Shown: positions 8,422-15,509 of the stretch, one piece after another | Layout of the letters: each line of letters begins with the position of its first letter | Numbering within the stretch: position 1 is the first letter of the stretch | Source of the DNA: Methanoregula sp. | GTDB lineage: Archaea > Halobacteriota > Methanomicrobia > Methanomicrobiales > Methanospirillaceae | Assembly (NCBI RefSeq): GCF_028679125.1 | Contig: NZ_JAJRCG010000024.1 | Coordinates: 1-36,852, forward strand | Direction: 5' to 3' | DNA length: 36,852 nt | Notes under the pieces: generated by a model | The model's database searches: none | Told to the model about the DNA's origin: nothing | The model's input: the letters and a program-made list of their open reading frames with translations, nothing else | Position numbers and translations under genes: made by a program

Positions 8422-9493
8422 ACCAGCCGCAGGAATGGAACCCGTCCACCTCTGGGACCGGTCGGGAATCATCGTCATCGACAAGCCCCAGGGCCCGTCC
8501 AGCCACCAGGTTGCCGCATGGGTAGGGAAGATACTCGGGTGCCAGGTTGGCCACTCAGGTACACTCGACCCGCAGGTCTCCGGCGTGCTGTTGATCATGC
8601 TCGGCAATGCGGTCCGGCTCGCCCCGCTCCTCCTCCAGCACGACAAGGAGTATATCTGCCTGATGCGGCTGCACAATGATGTTGACGAGGAACGGATCAG
8701 GAATGTTGCAAAGGAGTTCACCGGCCGTCTGTACCAGCGCCCGCCCCGGAAGAGCGCGGTCAAGCGGAACCTCCGCATCCGGGAGATCCAGAACCTCGAG
8801 ATCCTCAGTATTGAGGGGAGGCTCGTCCTCTTCCGGGTGGACTGCGATGCCGGCACGTACATCCGCTCGCTCTGCCACCACATGGGGTTCGCGCTTGGCG
8901 CCGGGGGGCACATGCAGGAGCTGCGCCGCACGCGCTCGGGTTCATTCACGGAAGACTCGATGTACACCCTTTTCGATGTCGAGGATGCGGCGGTTGCAGC
9001 ACGGCAGGGGGACCGTTCCTTGCTGGAGAAAATGGTCGTGTCGGTCGATGCGGCAGTACCGGAACTGCCTATCGTGGTTGTCCGCGAGGCTGCAATCGAT
9101 GCGCTCTGCCATGGTGCATCCCTTGCCGGGGTCGGTGTGATCAGTTGTATGGAGTTTGGCAAAGATCAGACCGTTGCCGTCCTCACGGAGAAGAAAGAGT
9201 TCGTCTGCCTCGGGCGGGCACTCGTCCCCTCGGCTTCTTTCAAACCCGGTGAGACCGGGCTCGTTGTTGCCCCGACAACGGTCTTCATGCAGCCAGGCAC
9301 CTATCCCCGCGCCTGGACAAAATCCGATAAGGTCTACCCGCCAAAATCGGAGAGGAAAAAAGCCGTTAAACGCGCAGGAGAGAGACCGGCTTCGCGTCCG
9401 GGAGGGCAGCAGGATCGCCGCCCGGGCCGGAGACCGCAGGGAAATGCCCCCCGGAAGCCGGATGACCGGGCCCGGGTGAAGAGATACCATTAA
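8414..9493 (+). CDS. tRNA/rRNA pseudouridine synthase Cbf5 (box H/ACA RNP catalytic subunit)
   Basis: Isomerises uridine to pseudouridine in RNA, guided by H/ACA RNAs together with Nop10, Gar1 and L7Ae, and may also act alone on tRNA U55. The 359-residue protein starts MDEPAAGMEPVHLWDRSG. It has IIVIDKPQGPSSHQVAAW, then the catalytic GHSGTLDPQVSGVL with its Asp (about residue 52), and CDAGTYIRSLCHHMGFALG of the TruB fold. A PUA domain covers about residues 220-300. The last 60 residues form a Lys/Arg/Gly/Pro-rich tail (for example GGQQDRRPGRRPQGNAPRKP), which is likely disordered and RNA-binding. The start at 8414 sits inside the end of hemD (ATGGATGA); an earlier in-frame ATG at 8381 is less likely. 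Confidence 0.93.
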   Translation: MDEPAAGMEPVHLWDRSGIIVIDKPQGPSSHQVAAWVGKILGCQVGHSGTLDPQVSGVLLIMLGNAVRLAPLLLQHDKEYICLMRLHNDVDEERIRNVAKEFTGRLYQRPPRKSAVKRNLRIREIQNLEILSIEGRLVLFRVDCDAGTYIRSLCHHMGFALGAGGHMQELRRTRSGSFTEDSMYTLFDVEDAAVAARQGDRSLLEKMVVSVDAAVPELPIVVVREAAIDALCHGASLAGVGVISCMEFGKDQTVAVLTEKKEFVCLGRALVPSASFKPGETGLVVAPTTVFMQPGTYPRAWTKSDKVYPPKSERKKAVKRAGERPASRPGGQQDRRPGRRPQGNAPRKPDDRARVKRYH

Positions 9494-9528
9494 AAAATGC
9501 CCCGGCTAACAAATAGGATACACTTTTT

Positions 9529-9612
9529 GCTGAGGTAGTCTAGCGGTAGGGCGCAGGCCTGGAAAGCCTGTGGTGCGAAAGTGCCTCGGGGGTTCAATTC
9601 CCCCCCTCAGCG
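9529..9612 (+). tRNA. tRNA-Ser (anticodon GGA)
   Basis: Class II tRNA of 84 bases with a long variable arm. Acceptor GCTGAGG (9529-9535) pairs with CCTCAGC (9605-9611); discriminator G at 9612 is usual for serine. The anticodon stem-loop CAGGC-CTGGAAA-GCCTG gives anticodon GGA, for TCC and TCT codons. No CCA is encoded. Confidence 0.93.
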
Positions 9613-9634
9613 TTTTGTAATTGTTCTTGCGTGA

Positions 9635-9658
9635 GGGGGGTCTGTGGCATACCCCCCC
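9635..9658 (-). repeat. Hairpin repeat unit, reverse orientation
   Basis: G6, then TCTGTGGCATA, then C7. In reverse complement the core is TATGCCACAGA, matching the consensus TATGCGGGAGA at 8 of 11 positions. It lies 22 bases after tRNA-Ser and could also help end that transcript. Confidence 0.6.
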
Positions 9659-9681
9659 ACCCATTACGTTTCAAATCGATC

Positions 9682-9712
9682 ATACCCCCCCTGGCAGGGG
9701 GTGGGGGGGTAT
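9682..9712. repeat. Perfect inverted repeat of 10-base arms in the repeat block
   Basis: ATACCCCCCC (9682-9691) and GGGGGGGTAT (9703-9712) are exact reverse complements separated by TGGCAGGGGGT. The right arm is also the left edge of the next hairpin unit, so units are nested or were joined. Confidence 0.65.
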
Positions 9713-9732
9713 CCGGGAGACCCCTCCCCCCC
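9703..9732 (+). repeat. Hairpin repeat unit, forward orientation
   Basis: G7, then TATCCGGGAGA, then CCCCTCCCCCCC. The core differs from the consensus by one base (TATC for TATG). Confidence 0.6.
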
Positions 9733-9857
9733 ATTGGCCGGATCAGACCCCCCAGATCATTTTTGAGTGGGCACCGGGAATACCTGCCCCGTCTGAAGCT
9801 CCGCTTTGCGGGCACATAAAAAACCGTGCAATAATGCATAATTCTCAATAATGAGAA

Positions 9858-9881
9858 GGGGGGTATGCGGGAGACCCCCCC
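9858..9881 (+). repeat. Hairpin repeat unit, consensus copy, forward
   Basis: G6, TATGCGGGAGA, C7. The 11-base core is identical, in inverted orientation, to the unit at 10056-10080. Confidence 0.65.
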
Positions 9882-10055
9882 TCCAATTATTTTTCAACCG
9901 CGTTACACCCCCCCACCCCTTGCATTTCAAGCGCGGGGAGACCCCCCTCCGTACCCCCCCAGCCGGACCCTATCCGGCCAAGCAGGTCCCCCTCATCCTC
10001 CGTCGTAAAATAGAGAGCCTGACCATAATGTGAGGATATCCCCTCCCTCCACTAA

Positions 10056-10080
10056 GGGGGGGTCTCCCGCATACCCCCCC
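10056..10080 (-). repeat. Hairpin repeat unit, consensus copy, reverse
   Basis: G7, TCTCCCGCATA, C7; the exact inverse of the unit at 9858-9881. Together they would make a large stem flanking about 175 bases. It lies just beyond the stop codon of the DNA methyltransferase gene and may also act as its transcription end. Confidence 0.65.
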
Positions 10081-10109
10081 ATGTGCATACCGGGGCAGGA
10101 CCTGGCGGA

Positions 10110-10826
10110 TCAGAGATCCTTCAGGCACTCCTTTGCAAACGTAAAATAGTCCGGCACGATCTCGAACCCGAGGAAATGCCGGCCTTCCTGCTGTGCCACC
10201 ACGGCCACCGTACCTGAACCCAGGAACGGGTCGAGAACAAGGTCTCCGGGGTTGCTGGAATAGAGGAGGATCTTCCGGACAATGTCAGGGGGGAGTTTCG
10301 TGGGGGTCTTCTTCCGGCCCTTCCAGTATTCGCGGTTGATCACCCAGACATCCTCGGGGTAATGGTCAATTTTGTTGAATGTGTACTGCTTCGGGTCTTT
10401 CACGACAAACAGGATGTGGTAATGGCTGGTCACGTACTTCTTCTTCGTGAAGACACCGAACTGGTATTTCCAGATCAGGTGGTTGATCGTAGTCAGCCCG
10501 GCAGCATCAATACCTTCGAGGATATCCCGCAGCCGGTTCCAGCCGGAAAAGATGTACATGCTGCCGGAGGGGGAGAGCGCCCGGGCAGATTCTGCCATCC
10601 AGGTACGGGTGAACTCCCCGTATTCTTCCCCGGGTATCTCTTTGTACCCTTCGATGACGTTCGAGCCCTTCCGGTTGTAGTTGAGCCGCTGGGCCTTGAA
10701 ATCGATGGCAAAGGGTGGATCTGTGACAATAAGATCGATGGATCCTTCGGGAACGTTCGGGAGGAGCGCGAGCGCATCCCCCTGGTAGAGGGTATCCTCC
10801 CGGAATGCGCCGAGCTTCCTCTTCAT
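10110..10826 (-). CDS. Solitary DNA methyltransferase, beta-class (N6-adenine or N4-cytosine)
   Basis: The 238-residue protein has the order of motifs of amino-methyltransferases of the beta group. The catalytic motif comes first (IVTDPPFAIDF, about residue 34), then a variable target-recognition region, then the SAM-binding motif DLVLDPFLGSGTVAVVAQQ (about residue 194) and FLGFEIVPDYF. DPPF is compatible with adenine-N6 or cytosine-N4 methylation; the sequence does not decide which. No restriction endonuclease or specificity subunit lies nearby, so it may act in regulation or be an orphan of a lost system. Its ATG follows the iorB stop directly (TGAATG), so it would be translated from the iorAB message. 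The hairpin repeat block starts just after its end. Confidence 0.85.
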   Translation of the reverse strand: MKRKLGAFREDTLYQGDALALLPNVPEGSIDLIVTDPPFAIDFKAQRLNYNRKGSNVIEGYKEIPGEEYGEFTRTWMAESARALSPSGSMYIFSGWNRLRDILEGIDAAGLTTINHLIWKYQFGVFTKKKYVTSHYHILFVVKDPKQYTFNKIDHYPEDVWVINREYWKGRKKTPTKLPPDIVRKILLYSSNPGDLVLDPFLGSGTVAVVAQQEGRHFLGFEIVPDYFTFAKECLKDL

Positions 10827-11411
10827 TCAGTTCTTCCCGCCGGCAACCCGTCCCATCTCAAACGCTTTGGCATTGATCTCGATCGTCTTTTTGGGAACCA
10901 GCCGTTTCACCGATTCGAGAAGGGTCTCCGGTTTTAAGGGCATCCACTTGGATGCAGCCCCCAGCATCACCACGTTCTGCGAGAGGGGGCTTCCCGCTTC
11001 GATGGCGATCTGGTCTGCATCAAGGATGCAGATCTCGTGACGCTTCAGCGCCGCAATGATCTCCCCTTCTGTTGGGGGCGTAAGCTTCTGGGTGAAGACC
11101 GATGTCGGAAGGACGAGGTGCCGGTTGACAACTGCCTTCCCGTCCTTTTTAAGGAAATGCGAGTACCGCAGTGCTTCGAGGAGATCGAACGAAACGAGCA
11201 GATCTGCCTGCCCGGGCGTGATCAGGGGGCCGTACTGGCCGTCAATGCGGATATGACTCTCCACCGAGCCGCCGCGCTGGGCCATGCCATGGGTCTCTGC
11301 ACCCCGGACACTCCGACCCTCGATGAGGCATGCTTCTCCAAGGATGTTGGAGGCAAGGATCGTACCCTGTCCGCCAATGCCCACGATCAGGATGTCATAA
11401 CTGCCGCTCAT
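10827..11411 (-). CDS. iorB: Indolepyruvate ferredoxin oxidoreductase, beta subunit
   Basis: Gamma-type domain subunit of the ferredoxin-dependent 2-oxoacid oxidoreductase acting on aryl pyruvates, forming aryl-acetyl-CoA, or the reverse in aromatic amino acid synthesis. The 194-residue product starts MSGSYDILIVGIGGQGTILA with the nucleotide-binding-like GIGGQG. It has VRGAETHGMAQRGGSVESHI, a strong signature of this subunit family, and LTPGQADLL-like ITPGQADLLVSFDLLEALR. It overlaps iorA by four bases. In methanogens the complex commonly works together with acyl-CoA/acetate handling to use exogenous aryl acids; this role is inferred from the family. Confidence 0.93.
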   Translation of the reverse strand: MSGSYDILIVGIGGQGTILASNILGEACLIEGRSVRGAETHGMAQRGGSVESHIRIDGQYGPLITPGQADLLVSFDLLEALRYSHFLKKDGKAVVNRHLVLPTSVFTQKLTPPTEGEIIAALKRHEICILDADQIAIEAGSPLSQNVVMLGAASKWMPLKPETLLESVKRLVPKKTIEINAKAFEMGRVAGGKN

Positions 11412-13177
11412 TTCTTCCCCTCCCGTACGATCGCTCCCACAGGACAGAGCTGGGCGCAGACCGCACAGCCGCTGCAGAGATCGTTGATCCGCGCCTTCTC
11501 ATCCGCGAATTCTATTGCAGGGCAGCCGAACCGGACGCAGGTTCCGCAACCGGTGCAGGTTTCAGGATCAACGGTATAGTGACCGCGTTTCACCCCTGCG
11601 CGCCGGGCCGAGATGACGCACATCTGCTTTGCGATGACCACCTTGACACCTTTGCGCTTCTTTGCTTCCTGCAGGACATTCACCATGTCGGTGAGGTCAT
11701 ACGGGTCAACAGTTTCAACAAACTTCACACCGCAGGCGCGGCAGATCGCATCGATAGAGACCGCCGGGGTCTCCACGCCACAGGCCGTGAGACCAGTGTT
11801 CGGGTTGGGCTGGTGGCCGGTCATTGCCGTGATCCGGTTGTCGAGGATGACAACGGTCATGGTGGCACCATTGTACACCGCGTTCATCAGCCCCTGGATG
11901 CCGGTGTGCAGGAACGTGGAGTCGCCGATCGTGCAGATCACGTCGCGCGTCTCCCCGGAATGCGCGATGCCGCTCCCAACCGTGATCGAAGCACCCATGC
12001 AGATCGTGGTGTCCACGACCCCGAGCTGGAGCCCGAGCGTGTAGCACCCGATATCGCTGGGATAGATCCCGTCGCGGAAAACTTTCCTGATCGCATAGAA
12101 TGCCCCGCGGTGCAGACAGCCGGCACAGAGGATCGGGGGGCGCACCGGCAGGTTCTGGACCGGTTCCGCCGGTGCAAAGGGCGTCTTATCGATGAAACCC
12201 GCCTTCGCCATAATCGTCGCAACCGCGGCTGCCGAGAGTTCTCCTTCGTAGGGAGCGTAACCGTTTTTCTTGCCAAAGACCGGGACGAGACCCGCAACCT
12301 GGCGGACCGTCTCCTCAACTTCCGGTGCAAGCTCCTCGATGACCAGGACCTTCTCATGCTTCCGGACAAACGCCCCGAGCCATTCCTCGTCAATCGGGTA
12401 GGCGCCGATCTTCATGAAGGAGACGCCATCGGGAAGGAGTTCCTGCACGTACGTTGCGCCGATCCCGCTTGCGATGATCGCGGTCTTCCCCCGGATCTCG
12501 TACCGGTTCAGGCCCAGTTCAACAAGGCGCCTGCGGATCGCGGGCTGCTTCTCGTTGAGTTTCTTATGGAGGACCCGGGTATGGGCGGGGATGACGACGT
12601 ACTGGCGCGGGTCCTTTTTGAACTCGCCTTTCCGCGTGCTGCCCGTAACGGGACCCAGCGCAACATCACCTTTCGAGTGGCAGATGCGGGTCGTGGGCCG
12701 GAAGATCACGGGCAGGCCAAACTCCTCGGACAGGGCAAAGGCCGCAGGGATGAGGTCATGCGCTTCCTGCACACTGGCGGGATCAAGGCAGGGCACCCGG
12801 GCAAAATGCGCATAGCACCGCGTGTCCTGCTCGTTCTGGGAACTGTGGGCGAACGGGTCGTCCGCGCTCAGGATTACCAGGCCCCCCGTCACGCCCGTGT
12901 AAGCGCTCGTCATCAGCGGATCCGCTGCAACGTTCAGCCCCACGTGTTTCATGGTGCAGAGTGCGCGGACCCCGCACCAGGCAGCGGCAAGCGCGTTCTC
13001 CAGCGCCACCTTCTCGTTCACCGACCATTCGAGATAATACGGCCGTTCCAGCTGTGCCCGCAGCGTGTCGATCACTTCGGATGACGGCGTACCGGGGTAA
13101 CCGCAGACAAAGTCCACGCCCGCTTCACGGCAGGCATGCGCTATCGCTTCATTCCCGAGGAGATACCTTCGTTCCAT
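11408..13177 (-). CDS. iorA: Indolepyruvate ferredoxin oxidoreductase, alpha subunit
   Basis: Thiamine-diphosphate-dependent subunit of 589 residues. The N-terminus (LLGNEAIAHACREAGVDFVCGYPGTPSSE) is the pyrimidine-binding domain. Around residues 335-460 is the diphosphate-binding domain with CAGCLHRGAFYAI, TICMGASITVGSGIAH, CTIGDSTFLHTG and VILDNRITAMTGHQPNPNTG, the GDS...N pattern for Mg-ThDP. The last 50 residues carry a ferredoxin-like domain with two cluster motifs, CTGCGTCVRFGCP and CSGCAVCAQLCP, for two [4Fe-4S] clusters that pass electrons to ferredoxin. Length and domain order are typical. A TATA-like ATACATATAC lies around 13190-13200 on the minus strand. It heads an iorA-iorB-methyltransferase unit. 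Confidence 0.95.
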   Translation of the reverse strand: MERRYLLGNEAIAHACREAGVDFVCGYPGTPSSEVIDTLRAQLERPYYLEWSVNEKVALENALAAAWCGVRALCTMKHVGLNVAADPLMTSAYTGVTGGLVILSADDPFAHSSQNEQDTRCYAHFARVPCLDPASVQEAHDLIPAAFALSEEFGLPVIFRPTTRICHSKGDVALGPVTGSTRKGEFKKDPRQYVVIPAHTRVLHKKLNEKQPAIRRRLVELGLNRYEIRGKTAIIASGIGATYVQELLPDGVSFMKIGAYPIDEEWLGAFVRKHEKVLVIEELAPEVEETVRQVAGLVPVFGKKNGYAPYEGELSAAAVATIMAKAGFIDKTPFAPAEPVQNLPVRPPILCAGCLHRGAFYAIRKVFRDGIYPSDIGCYTLGLQLGVVDTTICMGASITVGSGIAHSGETRDVICTIGDSTFLHTGIQGLMNAVYNGATMTVVILDNRITAMTGHQPNPNTGLTACGVETPAVSIDAICRACGVKFVETVDPYDLTDMVNVLQEAKKRKGVKVVIAKQMCVISARRAGVKRGHYTVDPETCTGCGTCVRFGCPAIEFADEKARINDLCSGCAVCAQLCPVGAIVREGKK

Positions 13178-13311
13178 GATCCTGGTTCCGTATATGTATC
13201 GTGGTTTTTCACCACATATCCCTATCTGAATTGATGCGCCGGAACGCTTGAGGATTCACAACCTATAAAAACTCTGATGGAGTAGTAATTAGGGTAAATC
13301 TGACAACAATC

Positions 13312-13385
13312 GGGCCCGTAGCATAGCCAGGTGGTGCGCCCGGCTGATAACCGGGAGGTCATGTGTTCGAATCACATCGGGCCCA
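13312..13385 (+). tRNA. tRNA-Ile (anticodon GAT)
   Basis: Acceptor GGGCCCG (13312-13318) pairs with CGGGCCC (13378-13384), discriminator A at 13385. The anticodon arm CCCGG-CTGATAA-CCGGG gives GAT, for ATC and ATT codons. A TATA-like CTATAAAAA lies near 13263-13270. Confidence 0.93.
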
Positions 13386-13424
13386 TTCTCGTTTTTCAAG
13401 AATTTTTGTAAATTGTGCATTCCT

Positions 13425-13446
13425 GTAACTGGATACTGACAGTTAC
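13425..13446 (+). repeat. Inverted repeat downstream of tRNA-Ile
   Basis: GTAACTG (13425-13431) and CAGTTAC (13440-13446) are exact reverse complements around an 8-base loop. T-rich runs (13391-13395, 13403-13408) come before it and probably end the tRNA transcript. The role of the hairpin is unknown. Confidence 0.35.
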
Positions 13447-13487
13447 GGCCGGGATCATAAAACGGTATAAAAAAGAAAAATTAAACG

Positions 13488-13504
13488 CCACCTGAGGCAG
13501 GTGG
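13488..13504 (-). terminator. Hairpin terminator of the hypothetical gene at 13510
   Basis: CCACCTG and CAGGTGG form a perfect 7-base stem with a 3-base loop. On the minus strand the stem is followed by a T-rich run (TTTAATTTTTCTTTTTTATA), just after the stop codon at 13510. Confidence 0.5.
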
Positions 13505-13509
13505 AGGGG

Positions 13510-14043
13510 TTACGGTTTTCTGGCAAACACGTATCCGATAACCATCTCAAGGGAGTCGACGAGTTTCTCCTCGCCCTCGAGATAGTCCTTCATTGCGCGG
13601 TAGAGCATGAACATGATATCGTACCCGTAGAGTTCCAGCGCCTTCTTCGCATCGAGCGGGTTGAGGTAGGAATCGGTCAGGAACCCGTCGAAGCTGTACA
13701 TCAGCTCGAAGAAGTCCCCGTCTTCTGAAAGGACACAGAACTGGTCGGTGACGGCGAGGCCGGGTTTGTCAGGGCGGAATGCGGCGGGTTGTTCGGCCTT
13801 GCCAAGGATGATCATCTTCTGCGGGTAATACATCGGGTCGTAGATCTCGCCCTTGGTATCCTGCTTCCCCATCTTCAGCATGTTGAGGCCCACGATCTTC
13901 ACCACAGAAACCGACGATGCAGCCATCTTTTTCAAGAGTTTCGCATCGTTCTCTTTCAGTTTCCCCGTCAGTTCCTTCTCGTTCCCGTGCAGCTTCTCGA
14001 TCTTCTGCATCAGGGCATCAAACCCTTTCCCGATCTCGTCCAT
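13510..14043 (-). CDS. Conserved-looking hypothetical protein with N-terminal coiled coil
   Basis: I do not recognise this 177-residue protein. The first 45 residues are charged and helical (MDEIGKGFDALMQKIEKLHG, then alternating E/K/L), suggesting a coiled coil. The middle has IYDPMYYPQKMIILGKAEQP and then a stretch rich in aromatic and acidic residues (FCVLSEDGDFFELMYSFDGF). It ends with a helical part containing KALELYGYDIMFMLYRAMKD. No signal peptide, membrane segment or Cys pair is visible, so it is likely cytoplasmic. Codon use and GC at third positions match the neighbours, a hairpin terminator follows it, and it is divergent from the DtxR-like gene. It is probably real and restricted to methanogens. 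Confidence 0.7.
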   Translation of the reverse strand: MDEIGKGFDALMQKIEKLHGNEKELTGKLKENDAKLLKKMAASSVSVVKIVGLNMLKMGKQDTKGEIYDPMYYPQKMIILGKAEQPAAFRPDKPGLAVTDQFCVLSEDGDFFELMYSFDGFLTDSYLNPLDAKKALELYGYDIMFMLYRAMKDYLEGEEKLVDSLEMVIGYVFARKP

Positions 14044-14179
14044 TCGTATTCACCATTGTTCCGTCGCATATGCGCGGGAAGATAAGAAATGTTCATGCCG
14101 GAGCTATAAAACCACTTGTTTCCGGTTTTTCCTCACGGGAGTCAGGGGATACATCGTGTTCTTTGGGGTGTGGCCAAAC

Positions 14180-14185
14180 TTTATT
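14180..14185 (+). promoter_or_regulatory. Candidate TATA box of the DtxR-like gene
   Basis: TTTATT lies 20-25 bases before the ATG at 14205 and about 28 before the in-frame ATG at 14211. The spacing slightly favours 14211 as the translated start of a leaderless message. Confidence 0.35.
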
Positions 14186-14204
14186 CTGAATTGCAGACCA
14201 CACT

Positions 14205-14648
14205 ATGTACATGGAACCCGTTGAGGGGCTTGAACTGACCCCAAGGAAGGTGGAATACCTCAAGTACCTCTCCGAACGCGGGGGCACCGCACGGACAACG
14301 GAGATTGCCGCACATTTCAAGGTCGATCCCTCAACGATAACCAAGACCATCGGGGAACTTGCAGATACCGGATACCTGTTGCACACTCCCTACCGGGGGG
14401 TTGAGCTGACGGATGACGGAAAGAGGTATGCGAGTTTTCTCGTCAAGCGTCACCGGATCCTGAGTCTCATATTCGTCCGCAACGGGTTGTCCGATGAACA
14501 GGCGTGCAGCGAGGTGTCACGTTTTGAGAGTTTCATCTCCCGCAATGCGGTCGACACCATGTGCCGTGCAATGGGCCATCCCCAGCTGGGCATCTGCGGC
14601 GAGATCACCCATGATGACGGGTGCATGGCAGAAAGGAAGCACTCGTGA
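14205..14648 (+). CDS. DtxR/MntR-family metal-dependent transcriptional regulator
   Basis: A 147-residue DNA-binding protein that probably controls the nickel/cobalt transporter genes directly behind it. The N-terminal winged helix is clear (LTPRKVEYLKYLSERGGTAR, TTEIAAHFKVDPSTITKTIG, VELTDDGKRYASFLVKRHRI), matching the DtxR/MntR fold and its dimerisation helix. The metal region differs from MntR: where that family has E-x-x-E-H, this one reads SRFESFISRN, lacking the His. It has extra Cys and His residues (ACSE, DTMCRAMGHP, LGICGEITHDDGCMAERKH) near the C-terminus. That suggests a different metal ligand set, fitting Ni or Co. The start could be Met3 (14211). A gap of 39 bases leads to cbiQ. 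The specific metal is inferred only from context. Confidence 0.82.
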   Translation: MYMEPVEGLELTPRKVEYLKYLSERGGTARTTEIAAHFKVDPSTITKTIGELADTGYLLHTPYRGVELTDDGKRYASFLVKRHRILSLIFVRNGLSDEQACSEVSRFESFISRNAVDTMCRAMGHPQLGICGEITHDDGCMAERKHS

Positions 14649-14673
14649 GGGTGTAAATCCGAGGAAAGAAAAA

Positions 14674-14679
14674 GGAGGA
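14674..14679 (+). promoter_or_regulatory. Ribosome site deciding the TTG start of cbiQ
   Basis: GGAGGA lies 8 bases before a TTG at 14688 but about 20 before the first ATG at 14700. The spacing argues for the TTG start. Confidence 0.55.
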
Positions 14680-14687
14680 ACAGCCGT

Positions 14688-15506
14688 TTGAGTTCGTCAA
14701 TGATCTCTGAACACATTCCGGATATCGATCTCATCACCAATTGTGCAGAGCAGCAGGACACGGTATTCTCCCGCGCAAGCCCGTGGACGAAATTTCTCCT
14801 GCTCATCATTGTTGTGCTGCTGATCACGCTCACCAGCAACCTCGTGGTCCTCACTGCCATGTATGCCATAATCCTCCTTGCCTGCGTCATGGCCGGCCTC
14901 CCGATGAGGAAGATCATTGCCTGGTATGCCATGCCGGTGATCTTCGTGATCTCGCTCGTAGGGCTTATGATATGGAACCAGCCCGGCAACCCGCTCTTCT
15001 CCCTGGACATCGGAGGATTTGTTCTTACCCTGACCGACCAGGGAATCCTGCTCATCTTCACCCTGCTCGAAAAAGCCCTGATCTCGGTCACGTTCTCGCT
15101 CTTCTTCCTGATGACCACGAAATACGCGTACTTCTCTGCCCTGGTCTCCCGGCTCTTCCCGACACCTCTCGACCAGATCTTCCTCCTTGCCTACCGGTTC
15201 CTGTTCCTGACCCTTGCCATGGCAGCGTCCATGCTCAAAGCGGTCCGGTCCCGGGGCGGGGGAATTATCCATTCAATCCGCACACAGGGAGGACTCTTTG
15301 CCGGCGTGTTCGGCCTTGTCTTCGTCCGCTCCTTCGAGCAGGCGGAGCGGGTGGAGAAAGCGATGACGGCCCGGGGGTACAACGGTACGTATGCGGCACA
15401 CACCACAATCCCGAAACCGGGTATCGCTGAATGCGGCATACTTTGTGCCGGCTGCCTTGCCATCATCCTGATATTCTGGATGGTGCCGCATGCAGGAGGA
15501 TGGTAA
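14688..15506 (+). CDS. cbiQ: Energy-coupling factor transmembrane (T) protein, CbiQ-like
   Basis: Membrane scaffold of an ECF-type cobalt/nickel importer, linking the ATPase to the metal-binding subunit. The 272-residue protein (from TTG 14688) has about six membrane segments. The conserved T-protein region is present in the C-terminal half: LLAYRFLFLTLAMAASMLKAVRSRG, with the A-R-x family motif later as FEQAERVEKAMTARGYNG. This coupling-helix motif pair docks on the ATPase grooves. The first 30 residues are soluble and hydrophilic. It follows the DtxR-like gene by 39 bases and ends 3 bases before cbiO, so they form one operon. Confidence 0.9.
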   Translation: MSSSMISEHIPDIDLITNCAEQQDTVFSRASPWTKFLLLIIVVLLITLTSNLVVLTAMYAIILLACVMAGLPMRKIIAWYAMPVIFVISLVGLMIWNQPGNPLFSLDIGGFVLTLTDQGILLIFTLLEKALISVTFSLFFLMTTKYAYFSALVSRLFPTPLDQIFLLAYRFLFLTLAMAASMLKAVRSRGGGIIHSIRTQGGLFAGVFGLVFVRSFEQAERVEKAMTARGYNGTYAAHTTIPKPGIAECGILCAGCLAIILIFWMVPHAGGW

Positions 15507-15509
15507 CCC

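Larger units (their letters stand above)
9631..10083. repeat. Block of G-tract/C-tract hairpin repeats, no convincing gene
   Basis: This stretch of about 450 bases between tRNA-Ser and the DNA methyltransferase is filled with runs of six or seven G or C. The recurring unit is a G6-7 run, an 11-base core close to TATGCGGGAGA, and a C6-7 run, so each unit is a hairpin with a G:C stem extended by T:A. Full units lie at 9635-9658 (reverse), 9703-9732, 9858-9881 and 10056-10080 (reverse). Degenerate pieces occur at 9745-9753 and 9935-9947. A second shared phrase (a C run, CACCC, then TTTCAA) recurs at 9652-9675 and 9907-9930. Short open frames here encode Pro/Gly/Arg-rich strings created by the runs and look non-coding. 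Confidence 0.75.

Noticed and set aside
7684..9162. A 492-codon open frame on the minus strand opposite hemD and cbf5
   Set aside because: The sequence is low in recognisable motifs and rich in Ser/Arg/Thr, and both sense-strand genes are clear.
9594..10033. Several open frames of 60-84 codons in the hairpin repeat block
   Set aside because: They begin in or run through the G/C runs, are Pro/Gly/Arg-rich on both strands, and lack ribosome sites or a family pattern. One overlaps the tRNA-Ser end.
9631..10083. CRISPR array or IS element in the repeat block
   Set aside because: Repeats are not regularly spaced, occur in both orientations, have no uniform spacers, and no transposase or cas gene is near.
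11330..13084. A 584-codon open frame on the plus strand opposite iorA and iorB
   Set aside because: It is antisense to a well-supported enzyme gene, is rich in Arg/Asp/His without any domain pattern, and arises from the high third-position GC of iorA codons.
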